This document shows positions 35,776 through 45,056 of a stretch of 64,000 nucleotides of DNA, piece after piece. A model generated the notes under the pieces. It was not told where the DNA came from, searched no databases, and was given only the letters and a program-made list of their open reading frames with translations. The stretch spans positions 558,001 to 622,000 of the forward strand of contig NZ_CP136920.1 in the NCBI RefSeq assembly GCF_033100135.1, written 5' to 3'. Origin of the DNA: Rubellicoccus peritrichatus. Lineage in GTDB: Bacteria > Verrucomicrobiota > Verrucomicrobiia > Opitutales > Cerasicoccaceae. Made by a program: the position numbers and the translations under genes. Position 1 is the first letter of the stretch; the number at the start of each line of letters is the position of its first letter.

Positions 35776-36549
35776 TTATGCTTTGTTCTTACGAAAACGA
35801 CGACTCAAGAGAACCAATCCTGCAATAACGCCGCCAAGAAACATGGCCTGCTCAGCTGGCTCAGGAATCTGAGTGGTGGTGACTATAAAGTCATCAATAC
35901 CAAACTGAATACCACTGGCTACTTCGACCTCGACCCGGCGAATGACAGTATCTCCTGCATATCCAAAAAATGAATAGTTATCACCTGGGTTATTGGCACT
36001 GAGCGTTACCGTTGAACCGATTTGATTGGTTCCTGCAATGTCACTGTAAACTCTAACATCAGCAGTTGACTGAAGACGAGTTACAGTGAATCCGACTCCA
36101 TATATTTCTTCACTGACCACGGATCCAAAAACGAACTCTGGAAAACTGATTGCAGCACCAGTTCCAGTAACACCGCCCCATACTAAACTATTCGGTGAAC
36201 TACTTACAAAATTAACGTCATCACTGACGAGTCTACCAAACCCAGCTGTCAGTAAATCAAAATTGACCCGAAAGTTCACCCCAGAAGTACCAGCAGTATA
36301 CAGCACACCGTTTATGACCTCACTGGGCACAAAACCTGAACCTCCAGTTGATGCTGATGCATCAAAGTTTGTTAGCATTGTATTCGCATCGTTATTAAAG
36401 TCCGTCGCAGAATAATTACCGAGTTCCTGCGTGAAGGTCTGTATCGTGACATCATCGCCAAGTACTGATGGGGTCGGGTCATCAACGTTAATGGCGAAAG
36501 TCATCCCAGCTGAAGCGAGGAAAAGGGTAATTGTCGATAGTGTTTTCAT
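35776..36549 (-). CDS. PEP-CTERM protein, paralogue of the fused N-terminal domain
   Basis: 257 residues: a signal peptide (MKTLSTITLFLASAGMTFA), then a beta-rich domain starting NVDDPTPSVLGDDV and ending FGIDDFIVTTTQ. The sorting signal IPEPAEQ (from 228), a hydrophobic helix and RRFRKNKA follow. The domain has the sequence pattern GDTVIRRVEVEV...GIDD typical of secreted PEP-CTERM proteins; its ligand is unknown. The same domain, about 220 residues, forms the start of the next gene upstream (40572), without the sorting signal. A palindromic operator lies 30-47 bp upstream of the ATG. The gene is last in a minus-strand row of three. Confidence 0.85.
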   Translation of the reverse strand: MKTLSTITLFLASAGMTFAINVDDPTPSVLGDDVTIQTFTQELGNYSATDFNNDANTMLTNFDASASTGGSGFVPSEVINGVLYTAGTSGVNFRVNFDLLTAGFGRLVSDDVNFVSSSPNSLVWGGVTGTGAAISFPEFVFGSVVSEEIYGVGFTVTRLQSTADVRVYSDIAGTNQIGSTVTLSANNPGDNYSFFGYAGDTVIRRVEVEVASGIQFGIDDFIVTTTQIPEPAEQAMFLGGVIAGLVLLSRRFRKNKA

Positions 36550-39500
36550 ATGTGCTTTTGAGTTGAAGTTATCTTGATATTCATAACGTTATGAATCATT
36601 TCCCATTCGTCAATCTTTTTGTCATGCCGAACAGGTAACAATTATGTAACACGAAATTGGAGGTTAGTGACATTAGGGCTTCTTATCCAGCTTAACCAGC
36701 GGAGTAGGGCTACTTCCTCCACTATTCGGAACAAGCGTGTCGTAAATTCTCACCTGATCTATCAATCCGGGAAATTTCCCACTATTAAAGGCCAAAATAT
36801 TGCTGCCGATGACGAAATTCCGTGAATTTACAGCTGATCTGACGGTCAAATTACTGCGATCATCAAGTATTTGGCCATCGATTGAGACAAACATGCGCCC
36901 CGCACCAGTGCCTCCAGTGCCATCCCAGGCGATTTTAAGATCATGCCATACTCCCGGCTGAATGATGCTGCTGACATCTACCTGCAGCTTGGCCCAGCCT
37001 TCGTCAGGATCATCGTAAGGTGAATCACCCCGAATACGATAAAAGTAGAGGTTACCAGCGCTAATTTGCGCAATCATCCAATCAGGACTTTTATTGCCAA
37101 AACTAAAAAGCACACCATCAGCCAGTGCGTCCATTTTGAATGAGCACTCAATAGTCCCCTCCAGGCCGATATCATGAGGCAAGCTCCCTTGAAGCACAAT
37201 CGGTGATTCGGTATTGCGGTAAACGGCCTCTCCCGAGACACCATCGCCTGTTGCCCCGGGTGCTTCTGTGACAACCCAGTTTGCTCTCAGGTCTGCTGGA
37301 ATTGCTACCCCAGGAAAGAGTGAAGTGGCATTGGTTCCGGTATAAATACGATATTCATGCTGAAGCGTTAGAGATTGACCAGGCTGAAGCAGAACCGAGT
37401 CCCCAAAGAGCTCCAGATTAAAACTCTGGTAGGTATGATCTAAATGAAGGTGAAGTTGATCGACTTCATTCGTATTGAATTCATTCAAAATCACCACTGC
37501 GTTGGCTGGAGAATAAACGCCCCACGTCGATGCGCTTGTGCTGATCGTGCTACCGCTGAGAGCAAGGTTTGAGACATCGAAACCATTATTTTGATTTTCA
37601 ACAACCAAGTATGTCCGATCCAGCGCCTCATCGAGTTTGAACTCCGGATGAACACGAATACGAGTCTGGCGGGCTTGTGTCGATACGTTCTCCAAAGTCG
37701 TGCTAATGATGAGCTTAGACGCGGTCCCATCCTGCAAAGTGTAGGTACGGGTAATGTCAACTCCATCAACGACACCGCCAACAGTTACATTATCGGGATC
37801 AGATGATTCAAGAGCCAGAGGCACCTCCCAACCGGGCGAAGCAAAATCGTCACCAGTATATTCCTCGTAGCCACCATAGCGGAAGTATGCATTACCTGTG
37901 TCGGCAAGACGACTCGTCAAAGGTTCATAAAGCAGATTGTCACCGGAACTGAGATCAATCATGCGAATAATACGTCCTCCAATTCCTGGTAGAATTCCGA
38001 TTTTTACTTCAGTATTTTCCAACCAGACAATCGACTCAGTCCGCTTATCCGATCGATATGTCAAATGCCTCAAAGTCTTTGCATCGCCATTTGCCATATC
38101 CTGGAGCCAAGAGGAATCAACCGTAGCCGGACCTCCCGTATTGATCTCGTAATCATTTGCGCCACGATTAATAAGCCAATCACCTGTTCCACCAAAAACC
38201 CACTGAGGGACAACAGCCTCTTCCACAAAATCAAGTGAAGCTTGCATATCGGTGTACAGTCCCTGGCCAACTGTATTACCAGCTGACAGACCTGCGTCCA
38301 ATGCAGCCAATTGCGACTGTGCTGTCTGCACAAACGACTCAGTAAAAATCAATGACGAAGGCACATTGACTTCGCGCCATAAAGACACACTCCAGTTATC
38401 ATTATCGTATGCTGTTTCAAGCGCTGTAAGGTAATCGTAAGCGTGCGACCAGGCAGATCCAAACGCTGCTTTGGTCCAGGTTTCAATCAATTCGTTCACA
38501 GTGGCATCCGGGTTCCATGCAAGTTGCGCAACAGCCCAATAAAGAAAAGCATTGTACTGCCAGTGCTCATTCCCCGCCTGGGTAAAATAAACTTTATAAT
38601 CCGGAGTAAGCCCCTCGAGATAGCCAACCATATCACGGGCCAAGCGAGCAAAACCAAGAGGTGTTTTGGCTGAACCTGCATTTGTTGGTACATGTAAAAT
38701 AAAGTAATCCCAAATACCAATACCACCGGCGCCAGAGTCTGCCCAGGATTCAAAAATATCGCGCGCATCCTGATTTAAATCGCTATAGATGGAATGAACA
38801 ATCGAACCCTGCCCAGCGTATCCGTGAGAAACTTGAGCGATGACATTACCCGGTAAACTAACACCGGGATACGGCTCGACATAGTTGGAGTAAGCAAGGT
38901 TAAGGATAAAACGATCAGGGTGACTCGTCACTACCTGATTGGCGACAGCGGTGGAAAACTCAACCATACGACGCGTCATGCTGCCCAATGGGCCTGGAAC
39001 AAAATTCTCGCCTCCGAGTGCCATTGCTGCAGGTGATTCATCCCATTTGATATCGCCGTCCGGCGGAACAAGCGGGACAACCCGACCATCAGAGTTCGCA
39101 TTGAACCAGTCCGTAACAAAATTCGATGCAATGGTTCGTACCGACGGATTGGTCAGTGCAAGATTCCCCTGCCCTGCTCCGAGTGGAACGCGCTGTCCCT
39201 TATAGAGTGCATAGTATTCCGGGTTTGTATCGAAATAAGTGTCATTCGGAACAATGTACTCAAAGTTATGAACGATATGTTGCCAATGAACCATACCTCC
39301 ACGGTCTTGCCATAAAAACCGATCGTCTCCAGTCATCAATTGATAGAGGATTTGCGGCCTCAAAGAGTAGCTAAAGTTAAGCCGGTTCTTCACCATCCAG
39401 TCGACAGTCAGTTTGATCTCATTCGGTGCTCTGTTGGCTGGATCAGGTAATTGTCCCGATGTCCCGATGTGACGAATGGTCATAGCGGGACGTTCGACCC

Positions 39501-39876
39501 GCTCACTAACGGGCAGGGTTAGATCAGGAGAATCCGGAACAACTTCACTGACAGGCTCAAGCCATCGACAACCAAGGTCCTCGAGAAAAGCATAGGCCGC
39601 ATAGAGTATCCCTCGATCACCACCACCAGCGAGAACCGTCTCGGCACTGGTCACTTCCACGACAAAAACTTCGTCTGCTGTTTCCGGCAGTGGATCCGTC
39701 AATTGGTCACGCCATTTATCAGAGGCACTCGTGTCTCCTAGATAGATTGGGTAAGCTCCTGAAACAGAACCGTTGATTGTAACTGTTGCACCACGTATTA
39801 GCTCCAGATAATGCTTCAATTCGGACGCAGCAAATGATTCCGTATCATTAGGAGATGATGGAAGAATAATATCCAC
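35868..39876. repeat. Tandem duplication unit, copy B (~4.0 kb)
   Basis: This copy runs from V233 of the fusion gene (39876) through its DUF4838 body and a 123-bp spacer into the domain of the PEP-CTERM gene, up to I228 (35868). The equivalent points of copy A lie exactly 4047 bp upstream. The relation is seen in protein alignment by eye, so the duplication is old. Confidence 0.75.
36579..36596. promoter_or_regulatory. 18-bp perfect palindromic operator candidate
   Basis: ATTCATAACGTTATGAAT is a perfect palindrome 30 bp upstream of the PEP-CTERM gene. On the minus strand TTGACG lies about 16 bp upstream of its TAACGT core, so it may overlap a -10 region. The central CG and even symmetry fit a LacI-type site. 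Confidence 0.7.
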
Positions 39877-40572
39877 ATCTCTGGTTTGCGGCACAACATA
39901 AGATGACTTCGGAATAGAAGTTTGCGTAACAATCAAATCGTCGATGCCAAAGTGATTACTCGCAACTTCGACTTCAACTCGCCGAATCACGGTATCACCC
40001 GCATATCCGTAAAACGAATACCCGCTACCCAGATTGTTTGCATCAAAAACGGTTGTGGAACTGATCTGATTATTCCCGTCAATATCACTGTAAAGCCGGA
40101 CTTTTGCAGTCGTCTGAAGACGGGTAATAGTAAATCCGACTCCATAGATCGGAGCACTGACAACGGCACCGCTGACAAACTCGGGAAATAGAATTACAGC
40201 ACCGTTTCCATTGCCCCAAACCAAAGCATTGGGACTACTGCTAACAAAGGTAGATCCATTGGTAATAATTCTACCAAATCCACCGGAAAGATTGCAATTG
40301 ATTCGAAAATCAACTCCCGAAAGCGCTTGGGTATAAAGAACCGAACCCAATGTATCTCCAACCGAAAAGGCTGAAGCGTCAAAATTCGTCAAAAGCGTTC
40401 CTGAGTCAGCATTGAACTGGCTGGCGGTGTAGTTACCTAGTTCCTGTTCAAAGCTTTGCGAGGTAACATTGCCCGCAAGGGATAAGGGTGTAGGATCATC
40501 AACATTTATGATAGCGGCATATGAGGCGCCGCAGCAAGCCAGGGTCAATACAAGGGCAGTTATATATTTCAT
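36673..40572 (-). CDS. Fusion: PEP-CTERM-paralogue domain + DUF4838 + mutarotase-like + LamG
   Basis: 1299 residues. The signal peptide (about 1-20) is followed by a domain (21-219) closely like the neighbouring PEP-CTERM protein. At TSIPKSS (219-224) the sorting signal is replaced by the DUF4838 body starting VDIILPSSPNDTESFAASELKHYL, as in GH67-type N domains. Next come AMTIRHIGTSGQLPDP, WMVKNRLNFS, GNLALTNPSVR, VVPLVPPDGDIKWDES and ILNLAYSNYVEPYPG of DUF4838. IGILPGIGGRIIRMIDLSSGDNLLYEPL, from about 845, is aldose-epimerase-like. The C terminus (about 1115-1290) is a LamG/concanavalin-like fold. It is probably a secreted carbohydrate-active protein, but no activity of this family is proven to my knowledge. 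Confidence 0.85.
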   Translation of the reverse strand: MKYITALVLTLACCGASYAAIINVDDPTPLSLAGNVTSQSFEQELGNYTASQFNADSGTLLTNFDASAFSVGDTLGSVLYTQALSGVDFRINCNLSGGFGRIITNGSTFVSSSPNALVWGNGNGAVILFPEFVSGAVVSAPIYGVGFTITRLQTTAKVRLYSDIDGNNQISSTTVFDANNLGSGYSFYGYAGDTVIRRVEVEVASNHFGIDDLIVTQTSIPKSSYVVPQTRDVDIILPSSPNDTESFAASELKHYLELIRGATVTINGSVSGAYPIYLGDTSASDKWRDQLTDPLPETADEVFVVEVTSAETVLAGGGDRGILYAAYAFLEDLGCRWLEPVSEVVPDSPDLTLPVSERVERPAMTIRHIGTSGQLPDPANRAPNEIKLTVDWMVKNRLNFSYSLRPQILYQLMTGDDRFLWQDRGGMVHWQHIVHNFEYIVPNDTYFDTNPEYYALYKGQRVPLGAGQGNLALTNPSVRTIASNFVTDWFNANSDGRVVPLVPPDGDIKWDESPAAMALGGENFVPGPLGSMTRRMVEFSTAVANQVVTSHPDRFILNLAYSNYVEPYPGVSLPGNVIAQVSHGYAGQGSIVHSIYSDLNQDARDIFESWADSGAGGIGIWDYFILHVPTNAGSAKTPLGFARLARDMVGYLEGLTPDYKVYFTQAGNEHWQYNAFLYWAVAQLAWNPDATVNELIETWTKAAFGSAWSHAYDYLTALETAYDNDNWSVSLWREVNVPSSLIFTESFVQTAQSQLAALDAGLSAGNTVGQGLYTDMQASLDFVEEAVVPQWVFGGTGDWLINRGANDYEINTGGPATVDSSWLQDMANGDAKTLRHLTYRSDKRTESIVWLENTEVKIGILPGIGGRIIRMIDLSSGDNLLYEPLTSRLADTGNAYFRYGGYEEYTGDDFASPGWEVPLALESSDPDNVTVGGVVDGVDITRTYTLQDGTASKLIISTTLENVSTQARQTRIRVHPEFKLDEALDRTYLVVENQNNGFDVSNLALSGSTISTSASTWGVYSPANAVVILNEFNTNEVDQLHLHLDHTYQSFNLELFGDSVLLQPGQSLTLQHEYRIYTGTNATSLFPGVAIPADLRANWVVTEAPGATGDGVSGEAVYRNTESPIVLQGSLPHDIGLEGTIECSFKMDALADGVLFSFGNKSPDWMIAQISAGNLYFYRIRGDSPYDDPDEGWAKLQVDVSSIIQPGVWHDLKIAWDGTGGTGAGRMFVSIDGQILDDRSNLTVRSAVNSRNFVIGSNILAFNSGKFPGLIDQVRIYDTLVPNSGGSSPTPLVKLDKKP

Positions 40573-43500
40573 GCTTAGGGGTTGGGGATGGGTTATTTAT
40601 TGTCTTTTTCACAACGTTATGAAATTTGAGCATGAGTCAACAATCATTATGTAACATAGTAGTTACGGCCAAGTGACGTCAAAATTGGAGAGGTGTCACA
40701 AAGGCCGTTTATCCAGGCGAACCAATGGGGTCAAATCATCATCCGCATCCGTAACGATGCTTTCGTAAACTCTAACCTGATCAATACTGCCAGGGAACTT
40801 CCCCCTGTTGATGGCACGTGTATTGCCGCCAATAAGCAGGGCCGGGGCATTGGTAACGGCCCGAATGGTCTGATCACTGCGGTCATCAAGAATCTCACCA
40901 TCAAGTGCAATCATGATGCGACCTGCACGCGTACCGGCACTTCCATCCCAGGCCAGGGTCAAGTCATACCAGAGGTCCGGCTCAACCATCTCGGTGATGT
41001 CGATCTCCAGCTTGGACCAGCCCTCATCGGCACCATCGAAGGGAGAGTCACCACGAGTGCGATAAAGATACAATATGCCTTTACTGATACGGGCCATCAT
41101 CCAGTCCGGATCCTTTTTGCCAAAGCTAAAGAGAACAGCATCCTGGATTTCCGCAGGAGGCACATCCAGCCGGAAAGAGCATTCAATTGCCCCAGCCAAC
41201 CCTATCTCTGAAGGCACTCCTATGATTCTGACAGGCCCTTTATCCAACCGGTATACAGTCTCACCAGAAACTCCATCGCCAGCGGTTTCGGATTCCTCAA
41301 TGACAATCCAGTTCTTCCGAGGGTCCGCTCTTTCAACGACAGCCACATCGGGAAAGAGCCGAGTGGCGGCATTTCCACTGAAGATACGATATTGATGCTC
41401 AAGTACAACCGACTCACCTGGCTGCAAAATGACAGGCTCGCCAAAGACTTCCAAATTAAAACTCTGTACACTTGGATCCACATGAAGATGAAGTTGCTCC
41501 ACCTGATCGGCCTTAAAGTCATTCAAAACGGCCACTTGATTGGCAGGTGAATAGACTCCCCAGGTTGTGGCATCGGTATCTTTTAAGATGTCACTATGAT
41601 AAAGTGTCGCAACTTCGAAATCACCATCCTCACCTACGATGAGCTTTGTCTCATCGAGCGTTTCGTCGACTTTGAATTCCGGATGGATACGAATACGAGT
41701 CTGACGTGGCTCCGCTGATGTATTGCGTAATGTAGTACGAATTCTCAACCTGGAGGCAGCACCATCTTCCAAAATATAGCCACGGGTAACGGCGACACCA
41801 TCAACCTGGCCTTTGAGGATAAGCTTATCAGCATCACTGTATTCGATTTGCATCGGAGTCTCCCAGCCAGGGGAAGCAAAAGCATTGCTGGTATACTCTT
41901 CATAGCCCCCATAACGGAAATAGGGTGCGCCTGGATTTGAAAGACGATCCAACTCTGGTTCAAAGAGCAAATTTTCACCTGAACGACGATCAATCATGCG
42001 AATCACACGTCCACCAATCCCGGGCAGGATGCCGATTTCCACTTGATCATTCCTCAACCATGAAATCGGCTCGCTACGCTTCATTCCACGGAACTTCATA
42101 TGCTTCAGGGTGCGCTCATCGCTATCGCCAGTAAGCGTCTCAAATAACGCATCGCCTTCAACAACATCAGGGCCAGCCGCATTGATCACATAGGCATCCT
42201 CACCACGCTCAATGACCCATTCACCGGATTTTCCAAAGATCTTCTGCGGCGCCACGGTGCTCTCAGCAAAATCGAGTGACGCCTGCATCCGACGATACAA
42301 GTCCTGACCAAGGACATTATCTTCGGCAATGCCAGCCTTCAATGCCTTCAAGTCCGATTGGGCGCGACTGAGGAATGACTCAGTGAAAATGAGAGGTGAA
42401 GGCACATTGACTTCACGCCAAATACCAACAGTCCACTCGTCATTGTCATACGTTTCCTCCAACGCCTTGTAGTAATCATATGCCGGTTCCCATGCATTAC
42501 CAAAAGCTGCCTTGGTCCAGGTTTCAATTAATTGATCAACCGTTATTTCAGGATTCCAGGCAAGCTGGGCAACCGCCCAATAGATCAACGCGTTATACTG
42601 CCAGTGCTCATTACCAGCCTGAGTGAAGTAAACTTTGTACTCCGGTTCGAGGTTCCCCAAGTACTCGATCATATCACGTGCTACGCGAATCAAACCCAAT
42701 GGAGTTTTAGGTGATCCAGCACGATCCGGGACATGCAAAATAAAATAATCCCATATCCCGATACCACCAGCTCCGGAGTTGGCCCAGGCTTCAAATATAT
42801 CACGAGCCTCTTCATTGCGATCACTATAGATGGAATGAATAAACGACCCTTGCCCAGCATACCCATGAGCAACCTGTGCAATAACATTCTTAGGCAAGGT
42901 CAGACCTTCATAAGGCTCAACATAGTTTGCGTAGGCGAGATTAAGGATGTAACGATCCGGATAATCCTCAGCCAATTGGTCTGCAACTGCGGCAGAAAAC
43001 TCTGCCATGCGTCGGCTCATGCTCCCTTCCGGGCCACGAACGAAGTTCTTGCCTCCAAGCGCCATTCCTTCCGGTGACTCATCCCATTTTATCGCACCGT
43101 CTGGTGGAACCATGGGCACAACCCGTCCGTCTGGGTTTTGATCAAACCAGTTTGCAGAAAATTCTGCGGCAAGGCGACGGACATCCGGATTTGTCAGCGC
43201 AAGATTCCCTCCTTCAGGTCCAAGCGGAACCCGACGGCCTTTGTAAAGAGCATAGTATTCTGGATGTTCCTCAAAATAGCGCTCGTTCGGGAAGATAAAC
43301 TCAAAGTTATGTACAATGTGCTGCCACTTGACCATCCCACCGCGTTTTTCCCAAATATTACGATCCGCCGGTGGCATGATCCGATAAAGCAGCTGTGGTC
43401 GGAGGGCGAAGCTGAAGTTCAACCGATTTTTCACCATCCAATCAACTGTCTCTACAATTTGATCAGGTGCTTTATTCAAAGGATCGGGCAACTGCCCTGA

Positions 43501-43923
43501 AGTGCCGAGGTGTCGAATCGTCATGGCAGGACGCTCAATACGCTCACCAACTGTCAGCGTCAGGTCTGGCGATACAGGAACGACATCCCCTTCTTCTCCT
43601 GGCTCCAACCAAGCGCAGCCCAAGTCTTCAAGGAAAGCATAGGCCGCGTAAAGCGTCCCACGATCGCCGCCACCCGCAAGCACGGCTTGGTCTTCCTTGA
43701 TTGCGACCACAAAAACCTCCTCAGCCGTCTCCGGCAGCGGATCCGTTAACTCGGCACGCCATGGATCCGAGGCTTTGGTATGACCAAGATATATGGAGAA
43801 AGCAGACGGATTCGCAGAGTCAACTGTGACTGGCTTGCCGCGCATCATCGTCAAATAACGAGAAAGCTCCTCAGCCGCAAATGACTCCGTCATCGTAGGG
43901 CCGGAGGGCAGAATGATATTCAC
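39915..43923. repeat. Tandem duplication unit, copy A (~4.0 kb)
   Basis: This copy runs from V46 of the upstream DUF4838 gene (43923) through its body and a 123-bp spacer into the N-terminal domain of the fusion gene, to I220 (39915). It matches copy B in order, in spacer length (123 bp both) and in total length (4008 bp both). Confidence 0.75.
40607..40624. promoter_or_regulatory. Palindromic operator candidate, one mismatched pair
   Basis: TTTCACAACGTTATGAAA lies 35 bp upstream of the fusion gene. It matches the palindrome at 36579 except one half-site base (CACAAC for CATAAC). TTGACT lies ~15 bp before the core on the minus strand. Confidence 0.6.
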
Positions 43924-44058
43924 TGGCTGGCCCTCAGGGATCGTAAATAAACCCTTGTTCCCCTCAGCATTAAGAAAGGATATGGCCAGCAAATACAGAA
44001 CTCCTGTAAGCGCGAGAAAAGATGTTTTATTTGAGAGGGGGATTGACATATTAGCCAT
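40696..44058 (-). CDS. DUF4838 protein with GH67N-like, mutarotase-like and LamG-like domains
   Basis: 1120 residues; an ATG at 44049 is an alternative start. The signal segment is TSFLALTGVLYLLAISFLNA. A GH67-N-like domain (about 44-150: VNIILPSGP, SFAAEELSRYL, LAGGGDRGTLYAAYAFLEDLGCAWLEP) is followed by DUF4838 (about 170-560). A linker, a galactose-mutarotase-like domain (VEIGILPGIGGRVIRMIDRRSGE, RYGGYEEYT, RIRIHPEFK; about 665-905) and a LamG-like end (IECSFRLDVPP...) come next. The domain set suggests binding or cleavage of a polysaccharide, perhaps with uronic acids. It is the unfused member of the duplicated pair and carries its own signal peptide. Confidence 0.85.
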   Translation of the reverse strand: MANMSIPLSNKTSFLALTGVLYLLAISFLNAEGNKGLFTIPEGQPVNIILPSGPTMTESFAAEELSRYLTMMRGKPVTVDSANPSAFSIYLGHTKASDPWRAELTDPLPETAEEVFVVAIKEDQAVLAGGGDRGTLYAAYAFLEDLGCAWLEPGEEGDVVPVSPDLTLTVGERIERPAMTIRHLGTSGQLPDPLNKAPDQIVETVDWMVKNRLNFSFALRPQLLYRIMPPADRNIWEKRGGMVKWQHIVHNFEFIFPNERYFEEHPEYYALYKGRRVPLGPEGGNLALTNPDVRRLAAEFSANWFDQNPDGRVVPMVPPDGAIKWDESPEGMALGGKNFVRGPEGSMSRRMAEFSAAVADQLAEDYPDRYILNLAYANYVEPYEGLTLPKNVIAQVAHGYAGQGSFIHSIYSDRNEEARDIFEAWANSGAGGIGIWDYFILHVPDRAGSPKTPLGLIRVARDMIEYLGNLEPEYKVYFTQAGNEHWQYNALIYWAVAQLAWNPEITVDQLIETWTKAAFGNAWEPAYDYYKALEETYDNDEWTVGIWREVNVPSPLIFTESFLSRAQSDLKALKAGIAEDNVLGQDLYRRMQASLDFAESTVAPQKIFGKSGEWVIERGEDAYVINAAGPDVVEGDALFETLTGDSDERTLKHMKFRGMKRSEPISWLRNDQVEIGILPGIGGRVIRMIDRRSGENLLFEPELDRLSNPGAPYFRYGGYEEYTSNAFASPGWETPMQIEYSDADKLILKGQVDGVAVTRGYILEDGAASRLRIRTTLRNTSAEPRQTRIRIHPEFKVDETLDETKLIVGEDGDFEVATLYHSDILKDTDATTWGVYSPANQVAVLNDFKADQVEQLHLHVDPSVQSFNLEVFGEPVILQPGESVVLEHQYRIFSGNAATRLFPDVAVVERADPRKNWIVIEESETAGDGVSGETVYRLDKGPVRIIGVPSEIGLAGAIECSFRLDVPPAEIQDAVLFSFGKKDPDWMMARISKGILYLYRTRGDSPFDGADEGWSKLEIDITEMVEPDLWYDLTLAWDGSAGTRAGRIMIALDGEILDDRSDQTIRAVTNAPALLIGGNTRAINRGKFPGSIDQVRVYESIVTDADDDLTPLVRLDKRPL

Positions 44059-44064
44059 AATGAA

Positions 44065-44078
44065 TCATAACGTTATGA
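44065..44078. promoter_or_regulatory. Perfect palindromic operator between divergent genes
   Basis: TCATAACGTTATGA lies in the 35-bp gap between the DUF4838 gene (ATG 44058, minus) and the isomerase gene (ATG 44094, plus). One bound regulator could control both directions. It is 7 bp from the minus-strand ATG, which leaves little room for an SD and favours the ATG at 44049. Confidence 0.7.
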
Positions 44079-44093
44079 ATTTTTCAAGAATAG

Positions 44094-45056
44094 ATGTCAA
44101 AAGTTCCAAAAAATTTCTTCCAACTGGCAGGTGACTTCGGATTCGACTCATTAGATTCGCAAGGTATTGACGGCCTCGAAGAGCTGCGAGGCCTTGGATT
44201 TCATGGTGTCTACCCGCAAGATCTCTTCTGCACTATTAATCGTGGAGATGATGATACTCAAATCCTGTTCGAGAGTAAAGAGGAACGTCTGCAGACCCGG
44301 AGTGAATCAGAAGTCGAAGCTTTCGCTAAGGCCGTCTCATCCAAGGGCCTGACCCTTGAATCTTCCCATTTCAATCAAACATTGCAGCCTCCAGGAGAGC
44401 CTGTGGAATGGATTTTTCCACGTCACGAAGCATTAGTGAATTTGGCAAATGTAGCCGGGCTGGATCGGATCACGACTCACATCGGCTGGATGTATGGATT
44501 GGTTGCATCAGAATACACCGGAAGTGCCGCTAAGGACTTTGCCAGCGGTGCAATTTCCCTACGTGGCTTACACCTGACTGCTCGTGAAGCCTATGGCGGC
44601 CTCGATGCAATCCGCAAGAACTCGCTGACAATCTATCGAAATCTCTGTGATGAGGCAGCAAAATATGGAATCACAGTGACTGTTGAAACCAGCTGTATTG
44701 AAGTTTTAGAGATAAACACTAAAGGCGATGAAATACGAGATTTCATCAAGGATGTCGGTCGTGATAATCTCGCGGTTTGCCTTGATCCCGGACATTGCCT
44801 CTGGAATGGCGTGTCTCCAGTCGACTTGGCTCGCGATCTGGGAAGTCTCATCGTCGAGACTCACTTTCATGATAATAATGGCGATCACGACAGCCATATG
44901 CCCTTGGGAACCGGTAGCATTGATTGGCTGGGACTTGCAAAAGTGATGCTGAACTTTGGCTACAAAGGCATCATCACCTTCGAACAAAAAAAGCATGCCA
45001 CCAACATGCAGAACTGGTTTCAGGTCCTCGAACAAATCGAACAAAATGGAAATTGA
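44094..45056 (+). CDS. Sugar phosphate isomerase/epimerase (TIM barrel)
   Basis: 320 residues of the xylose-isomerase-like TIM barrel superfamily. LESSHFNQTLQPPGEP, RITTHIGWMYG, GITVTVETSCIEVLEI (metal-ligand Glu), VCLDPGHCLWNG, IVETHFHDNNGDHDSHMPLGTGSIDW and IITFEQKKH supply the usual acidic and His ligands at strand ends. Such enzymes interconvert keto and aldo sugars or act on inositols. It starts beside the divergent operator and overlaps the HAD gene by 11 bp, so isomerase, HAD and Gfo/Idh look like one catabolic operon coupled to the DUF4838 genes. Confidence 0.85.
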   Translation: MSKVPKNFFQLAGDFGFDSLDSQGIDGLEELRGLGFHGVYPQDLFCTINRGDDDTQILFESKEERLQTRSESEVEAFAKAVSSKGLTLESSHFNQTLQPPGEPVEWIFPRHEALVNLANVAGLDRITTHIGWMYGLVASEYTGSAAKDFASGAISLRGLHLTAREAYGGLDAIRKNSLTIYRNLCDEAAKYGITVTVETSCIEVLEINTKGDEIRDFIKDVGRDNLAVCLDPGHCLWNGVSPVDLARDLGSLIVETHFHDNNGDHDSHMPLGTGSIDWLGLAKVMLNFGYKGIITFEQKKHATNMQNWFQVLEQIEQNGN

